Below are positions 9,175-18,958 of a stretch of 64,000 nt of DNA, piece by piece; position 1 is the stretch's first letter; each line of letters starts with the position of its first letter. Source of the stretch: Pistricoccus aurantiacus (GTDB lineage Bacteria; Pseudomonadota; Gammaproteobacteria; Pseudomonadales; Halomonadaceae); NCBI RefSeq assembly GCF_007954585.1, contig NZ_CP042382.1:3658001-3722000 (forward strand), given 5' to 3'. The notes beneath the pieces are model-generated. The model had not been told where the DNA came from. It did not search any database and saw only the letters and a list, made by a program, of their open reading frames with translations. The position numbers and the translations under genes are program-made.

Positions 9175-10101
9175 ATGCTGTCCGGTCTATTGATCGTGTT
9201 GTTACCGCTGGTACTGGGGTATCTGGTACCGGTTCGCCACGCCGGTCTGTTGGCGCTGATCAATCAGGCGGTCAATGCCTCCGTATATCTCATCCTGCTG
9301 CTGATGGGAGTAAGCCTGGCGGCGCTGGACGACCTGGGTAGCCAGCTTTCCTACATGGGCTCCCAGGCGTTGATGCTGTTCACGGTAATTGCTGTCTGCA
9401 ACCTGGCGACCCTGGCCTGGCTTTCCCGACGCAGCCGGCTGCGGGCGGAAGGCTCGCCGATCGTCAAGGACGCGCCGACCAGCAAGCTTGCGGCGATGCT
9501 GGGCTCGCTGGCTCTGGTGGGCGTGGTGATTCTCGGCGTGCTGGTGGGCCTGGCCCTCGACTGGCTGGGCCTGGAACGCCTGCATGGCGTTGCGGAGCCC
9601 CTGGCGGAATGGGTGCTGTATGTACTGCTGGCGCTGATCGGCTGTCAGCTGCGTAATTCCGGCATGTCCCTCAAGCAGATTCTGCTCAATCGCCACGGGC
9701 TGGTCATCGCCGTCACGGTGGTCGCAAGCTCGTTGATCGCCGGACTGATCGCGGCGCCATTGTTGTCGCTTTCCTGGAACGAAGGACTCGCCATGGCCGC
9801 GGGCTTCGGCTGGTACTCCCTTTCCGGGATTCTGATCGGCGATCAGTTGGGTCCGGTGCTTGGCGGCGTGGCGTTTTTCAATGACCTGGCCCGGGAATTG
9901 CTGGCGTTTATCCTGATCCCATTGACCATTCACCGCGCCACGCCTCTGGCCATCGGCTACGGCGGCGCCACTTCCATGGACTTCACCCTGCCGGTGATTC
10001 AGCAGCACGGCGGCGTGGCCTGCGTGCCCATCGCGGTGGTCAGCGGCTTTATCCTGTCGCTTCTGGCACCGCCGCTGATACTGTTGTTTCTATCGTTGTG
10101 A
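9175..10101 (+). CDS. lysO: Lysine exporter LysO family membrane protein
   Basis: Inner-membrane protein of 308 residues with about eight hydrophobic segments, matching LysO/YbjE of E. coli, which exports L-lysine and confers resistance to toxic lysine analogues. Diagnostic segments are the LLLMGVSLAALDDL near residue 42, AAGFGWYSLSGILI near residue 206 and GGATSMDFTLP near residue 263. The first ATG fits family length. No lysine riboswitch was recognised in the 88-bp gap upstream. A small DUF6506 gene follows 54 bp later on the same strand. Confidence 0.87.
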   Translation: MLSGLLIVLLPLVLGYLVPVRHAGLLALINQAVNASVYLILLLMGVSLAALDDLGSQLSYMGSQALMLFTVIAVCNLATLAWLSRRSRLRAEGSPIVKDAPTSKLAAMLGSLALVGVVILGVLVGLALDWLGLERLHGVAEPLAEWVLYVLLALIGCQLRNSGMSLKQILLNRHGLVIAVTVVASSLIAGLIAAPLLSLSWNEGLAMAAGFGWYSLSGILIGDQLGPVLGGVAFFNDLARELLAFILIPLTIHRATPLAIGYGGATSMDFTLPVIQQHGGVACVPIAVVSGFILSLLAPPLILLFLSL

Positions 10102-10155
10102 ACACATCGATGGTCCCCATGTCACATCACCATGCTTTCCGATAGGAGCCTTATT

Positions 10156-10416
10156 ATGACAACGTCTCGACATATCGCTTTTTTGATTCTGGTGCCGGAG
10201 CCGGGCAACACTGCCCTGAGCAGCCAATCCAGCGGCGACTATCACCTGAGCCTGGCCACCCTGAGCGACATTGACAGCGCCAAGCGCCTGGTTCGGGAAC
10301 TGGTATCCCAAGGGGTCTCGACGATAGAGTTGAGTTCGAGCTTTGGCGACGACGGTCTTGCGGCCATTCAGGAAGCGGCGGGGAAAGATGTTCGGGTGGG
10401 ATTGGTACGCTTCTGA
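10156..10416 (+). CDS. DUF6506 family small protein
   Basis: An 86-residue protein whose sequence fits the DUF6506 family: an N-terminal strand ending in LVPEPG, a middle segment around SAKRLVRELVSQGVSTIELSS, and a C-terminal VRVGLVRF. The ATG at 10156 is preferred to the upstream in-frame codon at 10132 because AGGAG precedes it at 10144. The family pattern suggests a small alpha/beta fold; no reaction is known. It may be co-transcribed with lysO, but the gap is 54 bp and no shared function is evident. Confidence 0.65.
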   Translation: MTTSRHIAFLILVPEPGNTALSSQSSGDYHLSLATLSDIDSAKRLVRELVSQGVSTIELSSSFGDDGLAAIQEAAGKDVRVGLVRF

Positions 10417-10491
10417 GCGACCACGATTGCGGCCAACCGACACTTGGCGAGCCGAGGCAAACGTCCTAAGGTAGTTAGGCTGCTCACCCCC

Positions 10492-10536
10492 TATCGAGAC
10501 AACCACTACCGAGACAACCACTACCGAGACTGCCGA
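10492..10536 (+). repeat. 15-bp tandem repeat before the SulP start
   Basis: Three head-to-tail units, TATCGAGACAACCAC, TACCGAGACAACCAC and TACCGAGACTGCCGA, end at the first base of the SulP start codon. Repeat-number change would alter the leader length in front of this gene. Confidence 0.7.
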
Positions 10537-12266
10537 TGGCTCGCCGATCTTCCTTTTCCCTTCCCTTGCCGGGGCGCGGCCTGGTTTCCGCCTGGCGCGA
10601 CGGCTACACCCTGGCCGATCTGCGTCAGGATCTGATAGCCGGCCTGACCATCGGCATCGTCGCGGTGCCGCTCTCCATGGCTCTGGCTATCGCCACCGGC
10701 GTGCCGCCCCAGCATGGGCTCTATACCGCTATCGTCGCCGGGGCAATCATTGCCCTGACCGGGGGATCGCGCTTCAACGTGTCCGGCCCCACCGCCGCCT
10801 TCGTGGTAATCCTGTTCCCCATCGTCGCCAGTTACGGCATCGGCGGTCTGCTGATCGCCACCCTGATGGCCGGGCTGATTCTGATCGGCCTGGGGCTGGC
10901 GCGGTTGGGATCGTTGATTCAATTTATTCCCTACCCGGTGATTCTGGGCTTCACGGCCGGGATCGGCACGGTGATCGCCCTGCTCCAAGTACCGGATTTT
11001 TTGGGCCTGAAGGATTTATCGCTTGGTGATAGCACCTTGAGCAATATAGCCCTTATCGGCGCGGCGCTGCCACGCATCGATCCCGTGGAGCTGTCCATCG
11101 GCGCCATTACTCTGGCGACGCTGATCCTTTGGCCCAGGCTCAAACTGCCGGTACCGGCGCCGCTAGTCGGTTTGGCGGTTGGCACCCTGGCCGCCCTCGC
11201 GCTGACGCCAATGGGGCTGGAGGTGGATACCATCGCCTCGCGATTCCAATGGTCCAGTCACGGACTGGAAGGCAACGGCATACCGCCTTTCGCACCGAGT
11301 TTCGCGCTGCCCTGGCAGCTTCCCGGCGGAGACGGCGCGCCGCTGACCGTGGACTTCGCCTTGATCCGCGAACTGATGGGTCCTGCCTTCGCTATCGCCA
11401 TGCTGGCCGCTATCGAGTCGCTGTTGTGTGCCGTGGTAGCGGACGGCATGACCCGCACCCGTCACGATCCCAACGCGGAACTGATCGGCCAGGGGCTTGG
11501 CAATATCGTCGTTACCTTCTTCGGCGGCATTACCGCCACCGCCGCCCTGGCGCGGACCGCCACCAACATCCGCAGCGGCGCCCGTTCACCCATTGCCTCG
11601 GTAGTACATGCGGCGGTGGTCTTACTCGCTATCGTCGCCCTGGCGGGCATTCTCGGTTTAGTGCCCATGGCGGCCCTGGCGGCGCTTTTGTTCATCATCG
11701 CCTGGAACATGAGCGAGGCGCGCCATTTCGTGCACACCTTGAAAAGCGCCCCGGGTAGCGACGTGGCGATCCTCGTGATCTGCTTTGGGCTGACGGTGAT
11801 ATTCGACATGGTATTGGCGGTGGGCGTCGGCATGGGGCTGGCGGCGGTGCTGTTCATCCGCCGCATGGCCCTGGTCACCCACACCCGGCGGCTCGATGGG
11901 GAAACCCACAATGATCTTGCGGGCCTGCCGAGCCAGGTGGCCGCTTACGCCATCAACGGGCCGCTATTTTTCGGCGCCGCGGAAAAGGCCATAGCCTCCC
12001 TGCGTATCGTCGACAAGGATGTCAAGGTGGTGATGCTCGACATGCGCGACGTACCGAGCCTGGACACCACGGCGATCGTCGCCCTGCAGACCCTGCTTGG
12101 CGAACTGCGGGATCAACGCATCGGCGTGATCATCATCGGTATTTCCGCGCCGCTGTATCTCAAGCTGCATCGCGCCGGGCTACGCCGCGAACGTGGCTTG
12201 CTCTCGCGGGTGGAGAACACGGAACACGCCAAGCGGCTGGCACGCCGGTGGCTGGCGGCAAGCTGA
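10536..12266 (+). CDS. dauA: SulP family anion transporter with STAS domain
   Basis: Inner-membrane carrier of 576 residues. The sulfate-transporter core with about 12-14 membrane segments covers residues 20-440 and a cytoplasmic STAS domain about 455-560 (VVMLDMRDVPSLDTTAIVAL). The signature LTGGSRFNVSGPTAAF lies near residue 75. It resembles DauA (YchM), an E. coli C4-dicarboxylate carrier, in length and in the GGITATAALARTATNIRSGA segment. SulP members also carry sulfate, bicarbonate or other anions, so the substrate is an inference. The ribosome site is weak because a 15-bp repeat occupies the leader. Its stop lies 2 bp from the convergent yjbQ stop. Confidence 0.8.
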   Translation: MARRSSFSLPLPGRGLVSAWRDGYTLADLRQDLIAGLTIGIVAVPLSMALAIATGVPPQHGLYTAIVAGAIIALTGGSRFNVSGPTAAFVVILFPIVASYGIGGLLIATLMAGLILIGLGLARLGSLIQFIPYPVILGFTAGIGTVIALLQVPDFLGLKDLSLGDSTLSNIALIGAALPRIDPVELSIGAITLATLILWPRLKLPVPAPLVGLAVGTLAALALTPMGLEVDTIASRFQWSSHGLEGNGIPPFAPSFALPWQLPGGDGAPLTVDFALIRELMGPAFAIAMLAAIESLLCAVVADGMTRTRHDPNAELIGQGLGNIVVTFFGGITATAALARTATNIRSGARSPIASVVHAAVVLLAIVALAGILGLVPMAALAALLFIIAWNMSEARHFVHTLKSAPGSDVAILVICFGLTVIFDMVLAVGVGMGLAAVLFIRRMALVTHTRRLDGETHNDLAGLPSQVAAYAINGPLFFGAAEKAIASLRIVDKDVKVVMLDMRDVPSLDTTAIVALQTLLGELRDQRIGVIIIGISAPLYLKLHRAGLRRERGLLSRVENTEHAKRLARRWLAAS

Positions 12267-12268
12267 CT

Positions 12269-12691
12269 TTACCCATCGCCGTTCAACGTCATCAGCAACC
12301 GCCGGGAGCCACCGTGCTCTCGGTGTTCGCCAAGCCAGATTCCCTGCCAGGTGCCCAGGGCCAGGCGACCCTTCCGCACCGCCAGGCTCAACTGCGTGCC
12401 CAGCAGGCTCGCGCAAACATGCGCCGGCATATCGTCCGGGCCTTCCAGCGTATGGCGAAAGTACGGCAGATCGCCGGGGATGCGCTCCCGCAGGAAAGCA
12501 TCCAGGTCGTGACGCACGTCCGGATCCGCGTTCTCGTTCAGGGTCAGGGAAGCGGAGGTATGCAGCAGTTGTAGATGCAGTAGGCCGACGGCGCAGTGGG
12601 AAAGCCCCGGCAAGGCATCGACGATTTCATCGGTAATCAGATGAAAGCCGCGCGAACGCGGCGCAAGCTTGAGTTCCTGTTGCTGCCACAT
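12269..12691 (-). CDS. yjbQ: YjbQ / UPF0047 family protein
   Basis: A 140-residue cytoplasmic protein of the UPF0047 family. Members show weak thiamine-phosphate synthase activity, but their real role is unsettled. Typical blocks are GFHLITDEIVDAL near residue 16, LLHTSASLTLNENADPDV near residue 43 (with the conserved His and Asn/Glu) and ALGTWQGIWLGEHR near residue 113. The ATG at 12691, preceded by GGGAGA, gives the usual length; an upstream in-frame codon at 12715 is less likely. Confidence 0.85.
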   Translation of the reverse strand: MWQQQELKLAPRSRGFHLITDEIVDALPGLSHCAVGLLHLQLLHTSASLTLNENADPDVRHDLDAFLRERIPGDLPYFRHTLEGPDDMPAHVCASLLGTQLSLAVRKGRLALGTWQGIWLGEHREHGGSRRLLMTLNGDG

Positions 12692-12764
12692 AATCCATGT
12701 CTCCCGATGATTCACCTGGTTTTGCTATGCTAGCGCCTTCGCTTCATGACACTCAGGAATTTCC

Positions 12765-13271
12765 ATGCGCCAGTCTTTCTTTCTACACCGCTCCTTTCCT
12801 CCTTCCAGCGGCTTCCTGCTGGCCCTGGCTACCACGATGTTCCTGAGCGGCTGCGACGACAACGAAGTCGGTGATGTATCCCTGGGGCTGTTCACCACCA
12901 AGGATATCAAGATCGAGAGCCTGACCGATCCGGTGGTGCCAGGCGTGACCTGCCACTTGAGCAATATCGACGCGGATCTCGATTTCGCCGATCCATCCGA
13001 CATGAGCATTGCCTGTCGCCAGACCGGCCCTATCACGCCGGAAATGCTCAAGGACATCGACACCTCGAAAAGCGGCGAGCTGGTATATCGCAAATCCAAG
13101 AGCGTCCTGCTCAAGAGCCTGAAGATTCGCCGTATCTTTGATCCGGAAAGCCAGAGCTTGCTGTATATCGCCTACAGCACCAAGGAAACCAAGGGCAGCT
13201 TCAAGCACGCCCTATCGAGTGTTCCGCTGTGGAACACCCAGGCCTGGCAGTCACCGGTGCAGAAAAAATAA
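12765..13271 (+). CDS. creA: CreA family protein, probable lipoprotein
   Basis: A 168-residue protein of the CreA family (conserved, function unknown, named after the E. coli creABCD locus). The core starts at EVGDVSLGLFTTKDI, with DPVVPGVTCHLS, SIACRQTGPI and KSLKIRRIFDPESQSLLYIAYS following in family order. The N-terminus carries a signal peptide ending in LSGC, a good lipobox, so it is probably anchored in a membrane. No creBCD genes are nearby; it is a single gene divergent from yjbQ. Confidence 0.85.
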   Translation: MRQSFFLHRSFPPSSGFLLALATTMFLSGCDDNEVGDVSLGLFTTKDIKIESLTDPVVPGVTCHLSNIDADLDFADPSDMSIACRQTGPITPEMLKDIDTSKSGELVYRKSKSVLLKSLKIRRIFDPESQSLLYIAYSTKETKGSFKHALSSVPLWNTQAWQSPVQKK

Positions 13272-13374
13272 AATCCGCGATATCCCGTGACGAACCGACT
13301 GAGCCAGTTTCAGATCTGAAAGTGGACATCTTGCCTGGCGCAGCCCCGATCAACATGGATGACAATGAATATCA

Positions 13375-13974
13375 TCAAGGTAAATCTTCTACCCTTTCCA
13401 CTACTGCGGCATACAGATCCCGCGTCGATGCCAAGGCGGCATCATGCACCTCCTTGGCGGAAAGACGTTTTCCATCAGGGGTTTCCAAAGGTCTGGATGC
13501 AGTAGCGCTGGCGACTACCGTAGGCGCATAGCCTAGATTGAAACCGCCGTGGGCCGTCGAGTTGACGCACATGTGGGTCATGAACCCTGCCAGAACAAGG
13601 TTGGTAACACCCAGCGCCTTCAACTGCTTATCCAGGTCCGTCTCGACGAAAGAGTTAGGATAGTTTTTCGTCACAACCGGTTCGTTTCCCCTAGGCGCAA
13701 CGATATCGGCAATCGCACCGATATCCGCATTGATATCGAAGGGTGAGCCTGCACCCGCATCGTGACGGATATGAATGATGGGCACATCAAGTTCACGAGC
13801 ACGATCCAGCAGCTTTCTGGCCTCTTTGAGCGCTTCTTCGACGCCGGTCAGACGCATCACTCCTTCACGATACGTATTCTGACAATCGATAAGCAGCAAG
13901 GCAGAATCCTTCAAGCTGGCGGGCTGGTGTCCAAGCCCCAGTAAATCCCTAAGTGTTGTATCTGTTTGATTCAT
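13375..13974 (-). CDS. Isochorismatase-family cysteine hydrolase
   Basis: Cytoplasmic hydrolase of 199 residues. The triad is visible: Asp in LLIDCQNTY, Lys in PVVTKNYPNSF and Cys in GFMTHMCVNST. The metal-binding DxHxxxH of nicotinamidases is absent, so this is a different member of the family, acting on an unknown amide or enol ether. The ATG at 13974 is preceded by GGGAAA; an in-frame upstream extension runs through a terminator hairpin and is rejected. It lies downstream of adhP but is separated from it by that terminator, so it probably has its own promoter. It converges on creA. Confidence 0.83.
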   Translation of the reverse strand: MNQTDTTLRDLLGLGHQPASLKDSALLLIDCQNTYREGVMRLTGVEEALKEARKLLDRARELDVPIIHIRHDAGAGSPFDINADIGAIADIVAPRGNEPVVTKNYPNSFVETDLDKQLKALGVTNLVLAGFMTHMCVNSTAHGGFNLGYAPTVVASATASRPLETPDGKRLSAKEVHDAALASTRDLYAAVVERVEDLP

Positions 13975-13993
13975 CGTGTTTTCCCGATCAGAA

Positions 13994-14019
13994 TTAAAAA
14001 ACGCCAGCTTTACGCTGGC
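13994..14019 (-). terminator. Rho-independent terminator after adhP
   Basis: On the minus strand ACGCCAGC, a five-base loop and GCTGGCGT form an 8-bp stem followed by a run of six T. It sits 49 bp after the adhP stop and separates adhP from the cysteine hydrolase. Confidence 0.85.
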
Positions 14020-14067
14020 GTGATTGATTGGTGAAAGCAACTCATCTTAGGTCGCAAAAGCGGACGC

Positions 14068-15096
14068 TTACCCCTCCATATCCAGCACCACTCGGCCTTC
14101 GATCTTGCCTTCGCTCATTCGCGAGAAGATATCATTGATATTCTCGATGCGGTCTGTGGAGACCGTTGCCTTGACCTTGCCTTCGCCGGCGAAATCCAGC
14201 GATTCCTGCAGATCCAGACGAGTGCCGACGATGGAGCCGCGAATGGTGATGCCGTTGAGCACCGTATCGAAGATCGGCAGCGGAAAATCTCCCGGCGGCA
14301 GGCCGTTGAGGGAAATGGTTCCGCCACGACGCACCATGCGCTGGGCCTGATCGAACGCCTTGGGCGAAACGGCAGTGACCAGCACCCCATGGGCGCCGCC
14401 GATTTCCTTCTTGAGATAAGCGGCAGGATCGGTCTTCATCGCGTTGACCGTCACCGTGGCACCGAGGCGCTCTGCCAGGGCCAGTTTGCCGTCGTCGATA
14501 TCTACCGCGGCAACGTTCATGCCCATGGCCTTGGCATATTGCACCGCCATGTGACCGAGACCGCCGATACCGGAGATCACCACCCACTGACCCGGCTTCG
14601 TGTCGGTCATCTTGAGGCCCTTGTAGACCGTGACACCGGCGCACAGGACCGGGGCGATCTCGATGAAGTCGGTATTGTCCGGCAACCGACCCACGTAATC
14701 CGCCTGGCCCACGGTGTAATCCGCAAAGCCGCCGTTGACCGAGTAACCGGTATTCTGCTGAGACTCGCACAGGGTTTCCCAGCCGCCCAGGCAGTGCTCG
14801 CAATGGCCGCAGGCGGAATACAGCCAAGGGATGCCCACCCGGTCGCCTTCCTTGATGTGACTGACTCCTTCACCGAGTGCCACCACATGGCCGACGCCTT
14901 CATGGCCGGGAATAAAGGGCGGTGAAGGCTTGACCGGCCAGTCGCCGTGGGCGGCGTGCAGATCCGTATGGCATACACCGGCAGCAGCGATCTTGACCAG
15001 CACCTCGCCCTTGCCAGGACGCGGCACGTCGACTTCGCGAATCTCCAACGGTTGTCCGAAAGAGGTAACGACAGCGGCTTTCATTGTTGTTTCCAT
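14068..15096 (-). CDS. adhP: Zinc-dependent alcohol dehydrogenase AdhP
   Basis: NAD-dependent medium-chain alcohol dehydrogenase of 342 residues that oxidises ethanol and other short alcohols. Catalytic zinc ligands are in [14 protein letters not shown] and GHEGVGHVV. The structural zinc cluster is [15 protein letters not shown] near residue 100, and the NAD motif GIGGLGHMA near residue 170. The ATG at 15096 follows GAGGAG with eight-base spacing; the frame is open upstream over intergenic DNA and the end of the aldehyde dehydrogenase gene, which is rejected. It lies 71 bp downstream of the aldehyde dehydrogenase, so the two form an alcohol-to-acid unit, ended by a clear terminator. Confidence 0.92.
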   Translation of the reverse strand: METTMKAAVVTSFGQPLEIREVDVPRPGKGEVLVKIAAAGVCHTDLHAAHGDWPVKPSPPFIPGHEGVGHVVALGEGVSHIKEGDRVGIPWLYSACGHCEHCLGGWETLCESQQNTGYSVNGGFADYTVGQADYVGRLPDNTDFIEIAPVLCAGVTVYKGLKMTDTKPGQWVVISGIGGLGHMAVQYAKAMGMNVAAVDIDDGKLALAERLGATVTVNAMKTDPAAYLKKEIGGAHGVLVTAVSPKAFDQAQRMVRRGGTISLNGLPPGDFPLPIFDTVLNGITIRGSIVGTRLDLQESLDFAGEGKVKATVSTDRIENINDIFSRMSEGKIEGRVVLDMEG

Positions 15097-15167
15097 AGCG
15101 ATAACTCCTCTTGTTGCTGCAAGTCGAGCAAAACGCGAGCGTTTCACCGGTGTGTCGTCAGGCTTTG

Positions 15168-16688
15168 TTAGAAGAATCCCATGGGATTCACGTCGTAGCT
15201 GACCAGCAGATTCTTGGTCTGCTGATAGTGTTCCAACGCCATCTTGTGGGTTTCGCGGCCGATCCCGGACTTCTTGTAACCGCCGAAGGCAGCGTGGGCC
15301 GGGTACTGGTGATAGCAATTGGTCCAGACGCGCCCGGCCTGGATGCCGCGCCCCATGCGAAACGCCACGTTCATGTCACGACTCCACACCCCGGCGCCGA
15401 GGCCGAACTGGGTGTCGTTGGCGATCTCCAGGGCTTCCTGCTCGTCTTTGAAGGTGGTGACCGCCACCACCGGGCCAAAGATCTCTTCCTGGAAGACCCG
15501 CATCTTGTTGTTGCCCTTGAGCAGGGTCGGCTGGATGTAATAGCCGTGAGAAAGCCCTTCGCCCAGGCTTTCCTTGTCGCCGCCGGTGACGACCTCCGCG
15601 CCTTCCTCCCTGGCAATGTCGAAATAGGACATGATCTTGTCGAACTGCTCCTGAGACGCCTGAGCGCCGACCTGAACATCGGTATCCAGCGGATTGCCGC
15701 GCTTGATCGCCTTCGTGCGCTCCACCACCTTTTCCATGAAAGATTCGAACATGCTTTCCTGGATCAAGGCCCGGGACGGACAGGTACACACCTCGCCCTG
15801 GTTGAGGAAGGCCAGCACCAACCCTTCCACCGCCTTGTCGATGAACTCGGGCTCCGCGTCCATGATGTCGGCGAAATAGACGTTGGGCGACTTGCCCCCC
15901 AGTTCCACGGTAGACGGAATGATATTTTCCGCGGCGCACTTGAGGATATGCGACCCCACCGGGGTGGAGCCGGTGAAGGCGATCTTGGCGATACGCTTGC
16001 TGGTGGCCAGCGCTTCCCCGGCTTCCGCCCCGTAGCCGTTGACGATGTTGATCACTCCCGGCGGCAGCAGGTCACCGATCAGCTCCATTACCTTGAGGAT
16101 CGAAGCCGGGGTCTGCTCCGCGGGCTTGAGCACCACGCAGTTTCCCGCGGCCAGGGCCGGGGCGAGCTTCCAGCAGGCCATCAGGATGGGGAAATTCCAG
16201 GGAATGATCTGACCCACTACCCCCAGCGGCTCGTGGAAATGATAGGCGACGGTATGTTCGTCGATCTCCGCCAGGCTGCCTTCCTGGGCACGGATACAGC
16301 CGGCGAAGTAGCGGAAATGATCCACCGCCAGGGGCAGATCCGCATTCAGGGTTTCCCGCACCGCCTTGCCGTTATCCCAGGTTTCCGCAACGGCGAGCAT
16401 TTCCAGATTCTGCTCGATGCGATCGGCGATCTTGAGCAGGATGCCGGAGCGCTCCTGTACCGAGGTCTTGCCCCAGGCGGGAGCGGCTTTATGGGCGGCA
16501 TCCAGGGCTTTATCGATATCTTCCGCGGTGGAGCGGGCCACCTCACAGAAGACTTCCCCGTTGACCGGGCTGACGTTGTCGAAATATTGGCCTTTGACCG
16601 GGGTGACAAACTCCCCGCCGATATAGTTGCCATAGCGTTTCTCGAAGGCTACGACGGCATCGCTGTGGCCGGGATTGGCGTAGATCAT
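15168..16688 (-). CDS. NAD-dependent aldehyde dehydrogenase (acetaldehyde type)
   Basis: Cytoplasmic aldehyde dehydrogenase of 506 residues, closest in pattern to ExaC/AldB-type acetaldehyde dehydrogenases. The cofactor segment is [15 protein letters not shown], the catalytic Glu is in [12 protein letters not shown], and the catalytic Cys is in [12 protein letters not shown], a spacing typical of this subgroup. The ATG at 16688 follows AGGAG. Together with AdhP it would convert ethanol through acetaldehyde to acetate. It is divergent from a LuxR-type response regulator across about 140 bp, which is probably where that regulator acts. Confidence 0.9.
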   Translation of the reverse strand: MIYANPGHSDAVVAFEKRYGNYIGGEFVTPVKGQYFDNVSPVNGEVFCEVARSTAEDIDKALDAAHKAAPAWGKTSVQERSGILLKIADRIEQNLEMLAVAETWDNGKAVRETLNADLPLAVDHFRYFAGCIRAQEGSLAEIDEHTVAYHFHEPLGVVGQIIPWNFPILMACWKLAPALAAGNCVVLKPAEQTPASILKVMELIGDLLPPGVINIVNGYGAEAGEALATSKRIAKIAFTGSTPVGSHILKCAAENIIPSTVELGGKSPNVYFADIMDAEPEFIDKAVEGLVLAFLNQGEVCTCPSRALIQESMFESFMEKVVERTKAIKRGNPLDTDVQVGAQASQEQFDKIMSYFDIAREEGAEVVTGGDKESLGEGLSHGYYIQPTLLKGNNKMRVFQEEIFGPVVAVTTFKDEQEALEIANDTQFGLGAGVWSRDMNVAFRMGRGIQAGRVWTNCYHQYPAHAAFGGYKKSGIGRETHKMALEHYQQTKNLLVSYDVNPMGFF

Positions 16689-16829
16689 GGTAATGCTCCT
16701 GTTGGTTGTCATTATGAAAGCGTCACCTCTGAGTCTTGGTCAGCCGGCGCCGGTGCGCCATACTTCACTAGCAGGAGAACGCCTCCTCCTTTGGTAGGAG
16801 TTGCCGTGACGACAGGAGAATTCGCACCG

Positions 16830-17498
16830 ATGCATACCCTGCTGATTGCCGATGATCATCCCCTGTTCCGGGAAGCCATCGGCAACGTGATCGAGACGGG
16901 CTTGCCGGAGGCTCGGCTACTGGAAACCGACAGTCTGGCGGCCACCTTGCAACAGCTCACGGCACAGAAGGAGATCGATCTGCTGCTGCTGGACCTCGGT
17001 TTGCCGGACGCGGAAGGCTTGTCGGGACTCGAATGCCTGCGTCAGCGATTTCCCGAGCTGCCGATCGCCATCGTTTCCGCGGATCAGGAGCGGCACATCG
17101 TTCTCGGCGCCATCGAGATGGGTGCCGTGGGTTATATTCCCAAGTCGACGCCGCGCCAGGAATTACTTGCCGCCTTGCTGCGTATTCTCGAAGGCCATGT
17201 CTACCTGCCCTCGGCCGTCATGCGCCGCCCTCCCACTCCTCGCGCCGCACCCGACAATCATGCCGATCACACCACGGCTCGCCTCGCTCAACTGACCGAC
17301 AAGCAGTTCGAGGTGCTCGAACGTCTGGTTCAGGGGGCGTCCAACAAGGTGATCGCACGGGAACTCGATATCGCCGAGACGACGGTCAAGACTCATGTGT
17401 CGGCGATTCTGCGCAAGCTGGAAGTAAGTAGCCGCATGCAGGCCATTGTCCTGGCCGGGCAGATGGACCCGGCAGTGTGGCAAGCCCGACGAGGCTAA
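16830..17498 (+). CDS. NarL/LuxR-type response regulator
   Basis: Two-domain regulator of 222 residues. The receiver domain covers residues 1-120, with acidic pocket ADDHPLF and phospho-acceptor Asp in LLLDLGLPD; the LuxR-type helix-turn-helix covers about 150-215 (LTDKQFEVLERLVQGASNKVIARELD). The ATG at 16830 is preceded by AGGAG; the frame is open far upstream, but only antisense to the aldehyde dehydrogenase gene. It resembles AgmR/ErdR-type regulators of alcohol oxidation. Head to head with the aldehyde dehydrogenase gene and tail to tail with the histidine kinase, it probably receives phosphate from that kinase and activates the alcohol genes. Confidence 0.9.
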   Translation: MHTLLIADDHPLFREAIGNVIETGLPEARLLETDSLAATLQQLTAQKEIDLLLLDLGLPDAEGLSGLECLRQRFPELPIAIVSADQERHIVLGAIEMGAVGYIPKSTPRQELLAALLRILEGHVYLPSAVMRRPPTPRAAPDNHADHTTARLAQLTDKQFEVLERLVQGASNKVIARELDIAETTVKTHVSAILRKLEVSSRMQAIVLAGQMDPAVWQARRG

Positions 17499-17518
17499 CG
17501 CTGTCTGGCGGGAAGGCG

Positions 17519-18958
17519 TCATTGCTCTTTTCGTCGCGGCGACGCCTTCAACAGCGCGGTCAACGTCATCCGCAGTCGCAGCGGCTTGAGGGGCTTGAGC
17601 AGACAGCCGTAGCCACGCGCCCTGGCTCGGCGCTTGATTGTCGCTTCATGATTGGCGGTGATCAGCACTGTCGCCAACCCGGGGTGGCGTTCTTGCAGAC
17701 GCTGAGCCACTGCGAATCCGCTCGGTTGGTCATCGCCGAGATGATAGTCGATCAGCAGGACGTCGGCGGGATCGTGTTTCGTCCGCTTCTCCAGATCGCT
17801 CAAGGACAAGGCAGTGACGACGCGACATCCCCAGCCTTCCAGCAGCGCGGCCATGCCTTCGAGAATCGCTGTATCGTTGTCGATCACCCAGATTCGTGTC
17901 CCTTGCAGCGCGTCCTTTTCCATCGGCGCCCTGGGCGCCGGTGCCGGTTCAAACGCCGGCAGCACGCCGTAAGGCACGAGGATCGAGAACAGCGAACCCC
18001 GCCCGGGTGAAGACGACAAGCACAGCGGATGACCCAGCATCGCACCGATGCGCTCGACGATGGCGAGACCCAGCCCAAGCCCCCGGTCCTGACCCGTCGT
18101 GGGCACCGCCACACGTCGAAATTCCTGAAAAATTGCCTCATGCTGCGCTTCGGCGATGCCCGGTCCGGTATCTCCCACCACGATCTCCAGCCCTTCGGCT
18201 CGGCGCCGACAGCCCAGCAATATATGTCCTTGTCGAGTGTAACGAATGGCGTTGGTCAGAAAATTGCGTATCACTCGCGCCAGCAAGGCCAGATCGGATT
18301 CGATCACCATGCGACTCGGCACATAGTGCAGGGCAAGCCCCTGGGTCAGGGCGGCTTGACGATATTCTTCCGCCAGCACGTCCAGCAGTTGGTCGGTGCG
18401 AAAGGGGGCAATATCCGGCTTGAGTACCCCGGCATCGAGACGCGAGATATCCACCAGGGTGCCCAGCAGCGCCTCTACGTCCTTGAGCGACCGGCTGATC
18501 TGGGCGACCAGTTTTGCCGAGGCTTCCGGCAAGGGATGCTCGTCGAGGGCGCTGGCAAATAACCTTGCGGCGTTGAGGGGTTGCAACAGGTCATGGCTGA
18601 CCGCGGCAAGAAACTTGGTCTTCGAGAGGTTGGCGGCTTCGGCGTCCGCCTTGGCTTCACCCAGCCGTATATTGGTCTTGCCCAGTTCGTCCAGCGTGCG
18701 ATGCAGCGCTTCGGTGCGCTCACGGACCTGCTCCGCCAGCAGCACCGCGTGTTCGAAAGCCGCATAAGGGGCGCCGCCTGCCACACCGCTGGATTCCACC
18801 CGCTCGATCAGCGCCGCGCAAATACGCCGCAGTCGCGCGTTTTCCTCGAGCAGCTCGCGCGAATCCGCCGCGTCAACGGCCCTCGATTTCCCGTCCAGTG
18901 CCAATGGCGACCCCCGTGAAGGTCTGATTGATGTGCATGCCATGATGCTGCTCGCCAT
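17519..18958 (-). CDS. Hybrid sensor histidine kinase/response regulator
   Basis: Up to 479 residues. A coiled-coil stretch (about 30-110) leads into the phospho-acceptor block with His in AAVSHDLLQPLNAARLF near residue 120. The ATPase core follows with NFLTNAIRYT (N box) and GDTGPGIA (G1 box). A C-terminal receiver domain (about 350-475) has its Asp in LLIDYHLGDD. There is no membrane segment, so it is soluble, like NahK/ErcS-type kinases. The start is uncertain: the ATG at 18958 overlaps the FIST gene by 86 bp, while a TTG near 18905 after a GGGGG stretch would reduce the overlap. The overlap suggests a two-gene operon in which the FIST protein supplies the signal. Confidence 0.87.
   Translation of the reverse strand: MASSIMACTSIRPSRGSPLALDGKSRAVDAADSRELLEENARLRRICAALIERVESSGVAGGAPYAAFEHAVLLAEQVRERTEALHRTLDELGKTNIRLGEAKADAEAANLSKTKFLAAVSHDLLQPLNAARLFASALDEHPLPEASAKLVAQISRSLKDVEALLGTLVDISRLDAGVLKPDIAPFRTDQLLDVLAEEYRQAALTQGLALHYVPSRMVIESDLALLARVIRNFLTNAIRYTRQGHILLGCRRRAEGLEIVVGDTGPGIAEAQHEAIFQEFRRVAVPTTGQDRGLGLGLAIVERIGAMLGHPLCLSSSPGRGSLFSILVPYGVLPAFEPAPAPRAPMEKDALQGTRIWVIDNDTAILEGMAALLEGWGCRVVTALSLSDLEKRTKHDPADVLLIDYHLGDDQPSGFAVAQRLQERHPGLATVLITANHEATIKRRARARGYGCLLKPLKPLRLRMTLTALLKASPRRKEQ

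Noticed and set aside
15111-16829. Long N-terminal extension of the LuxR-type regulator
   Set aside because: It lies antisense to the aldehyde dehydrogenase gene; the receiver domain begins at the ATG at 16830, which has its own AGGAG.
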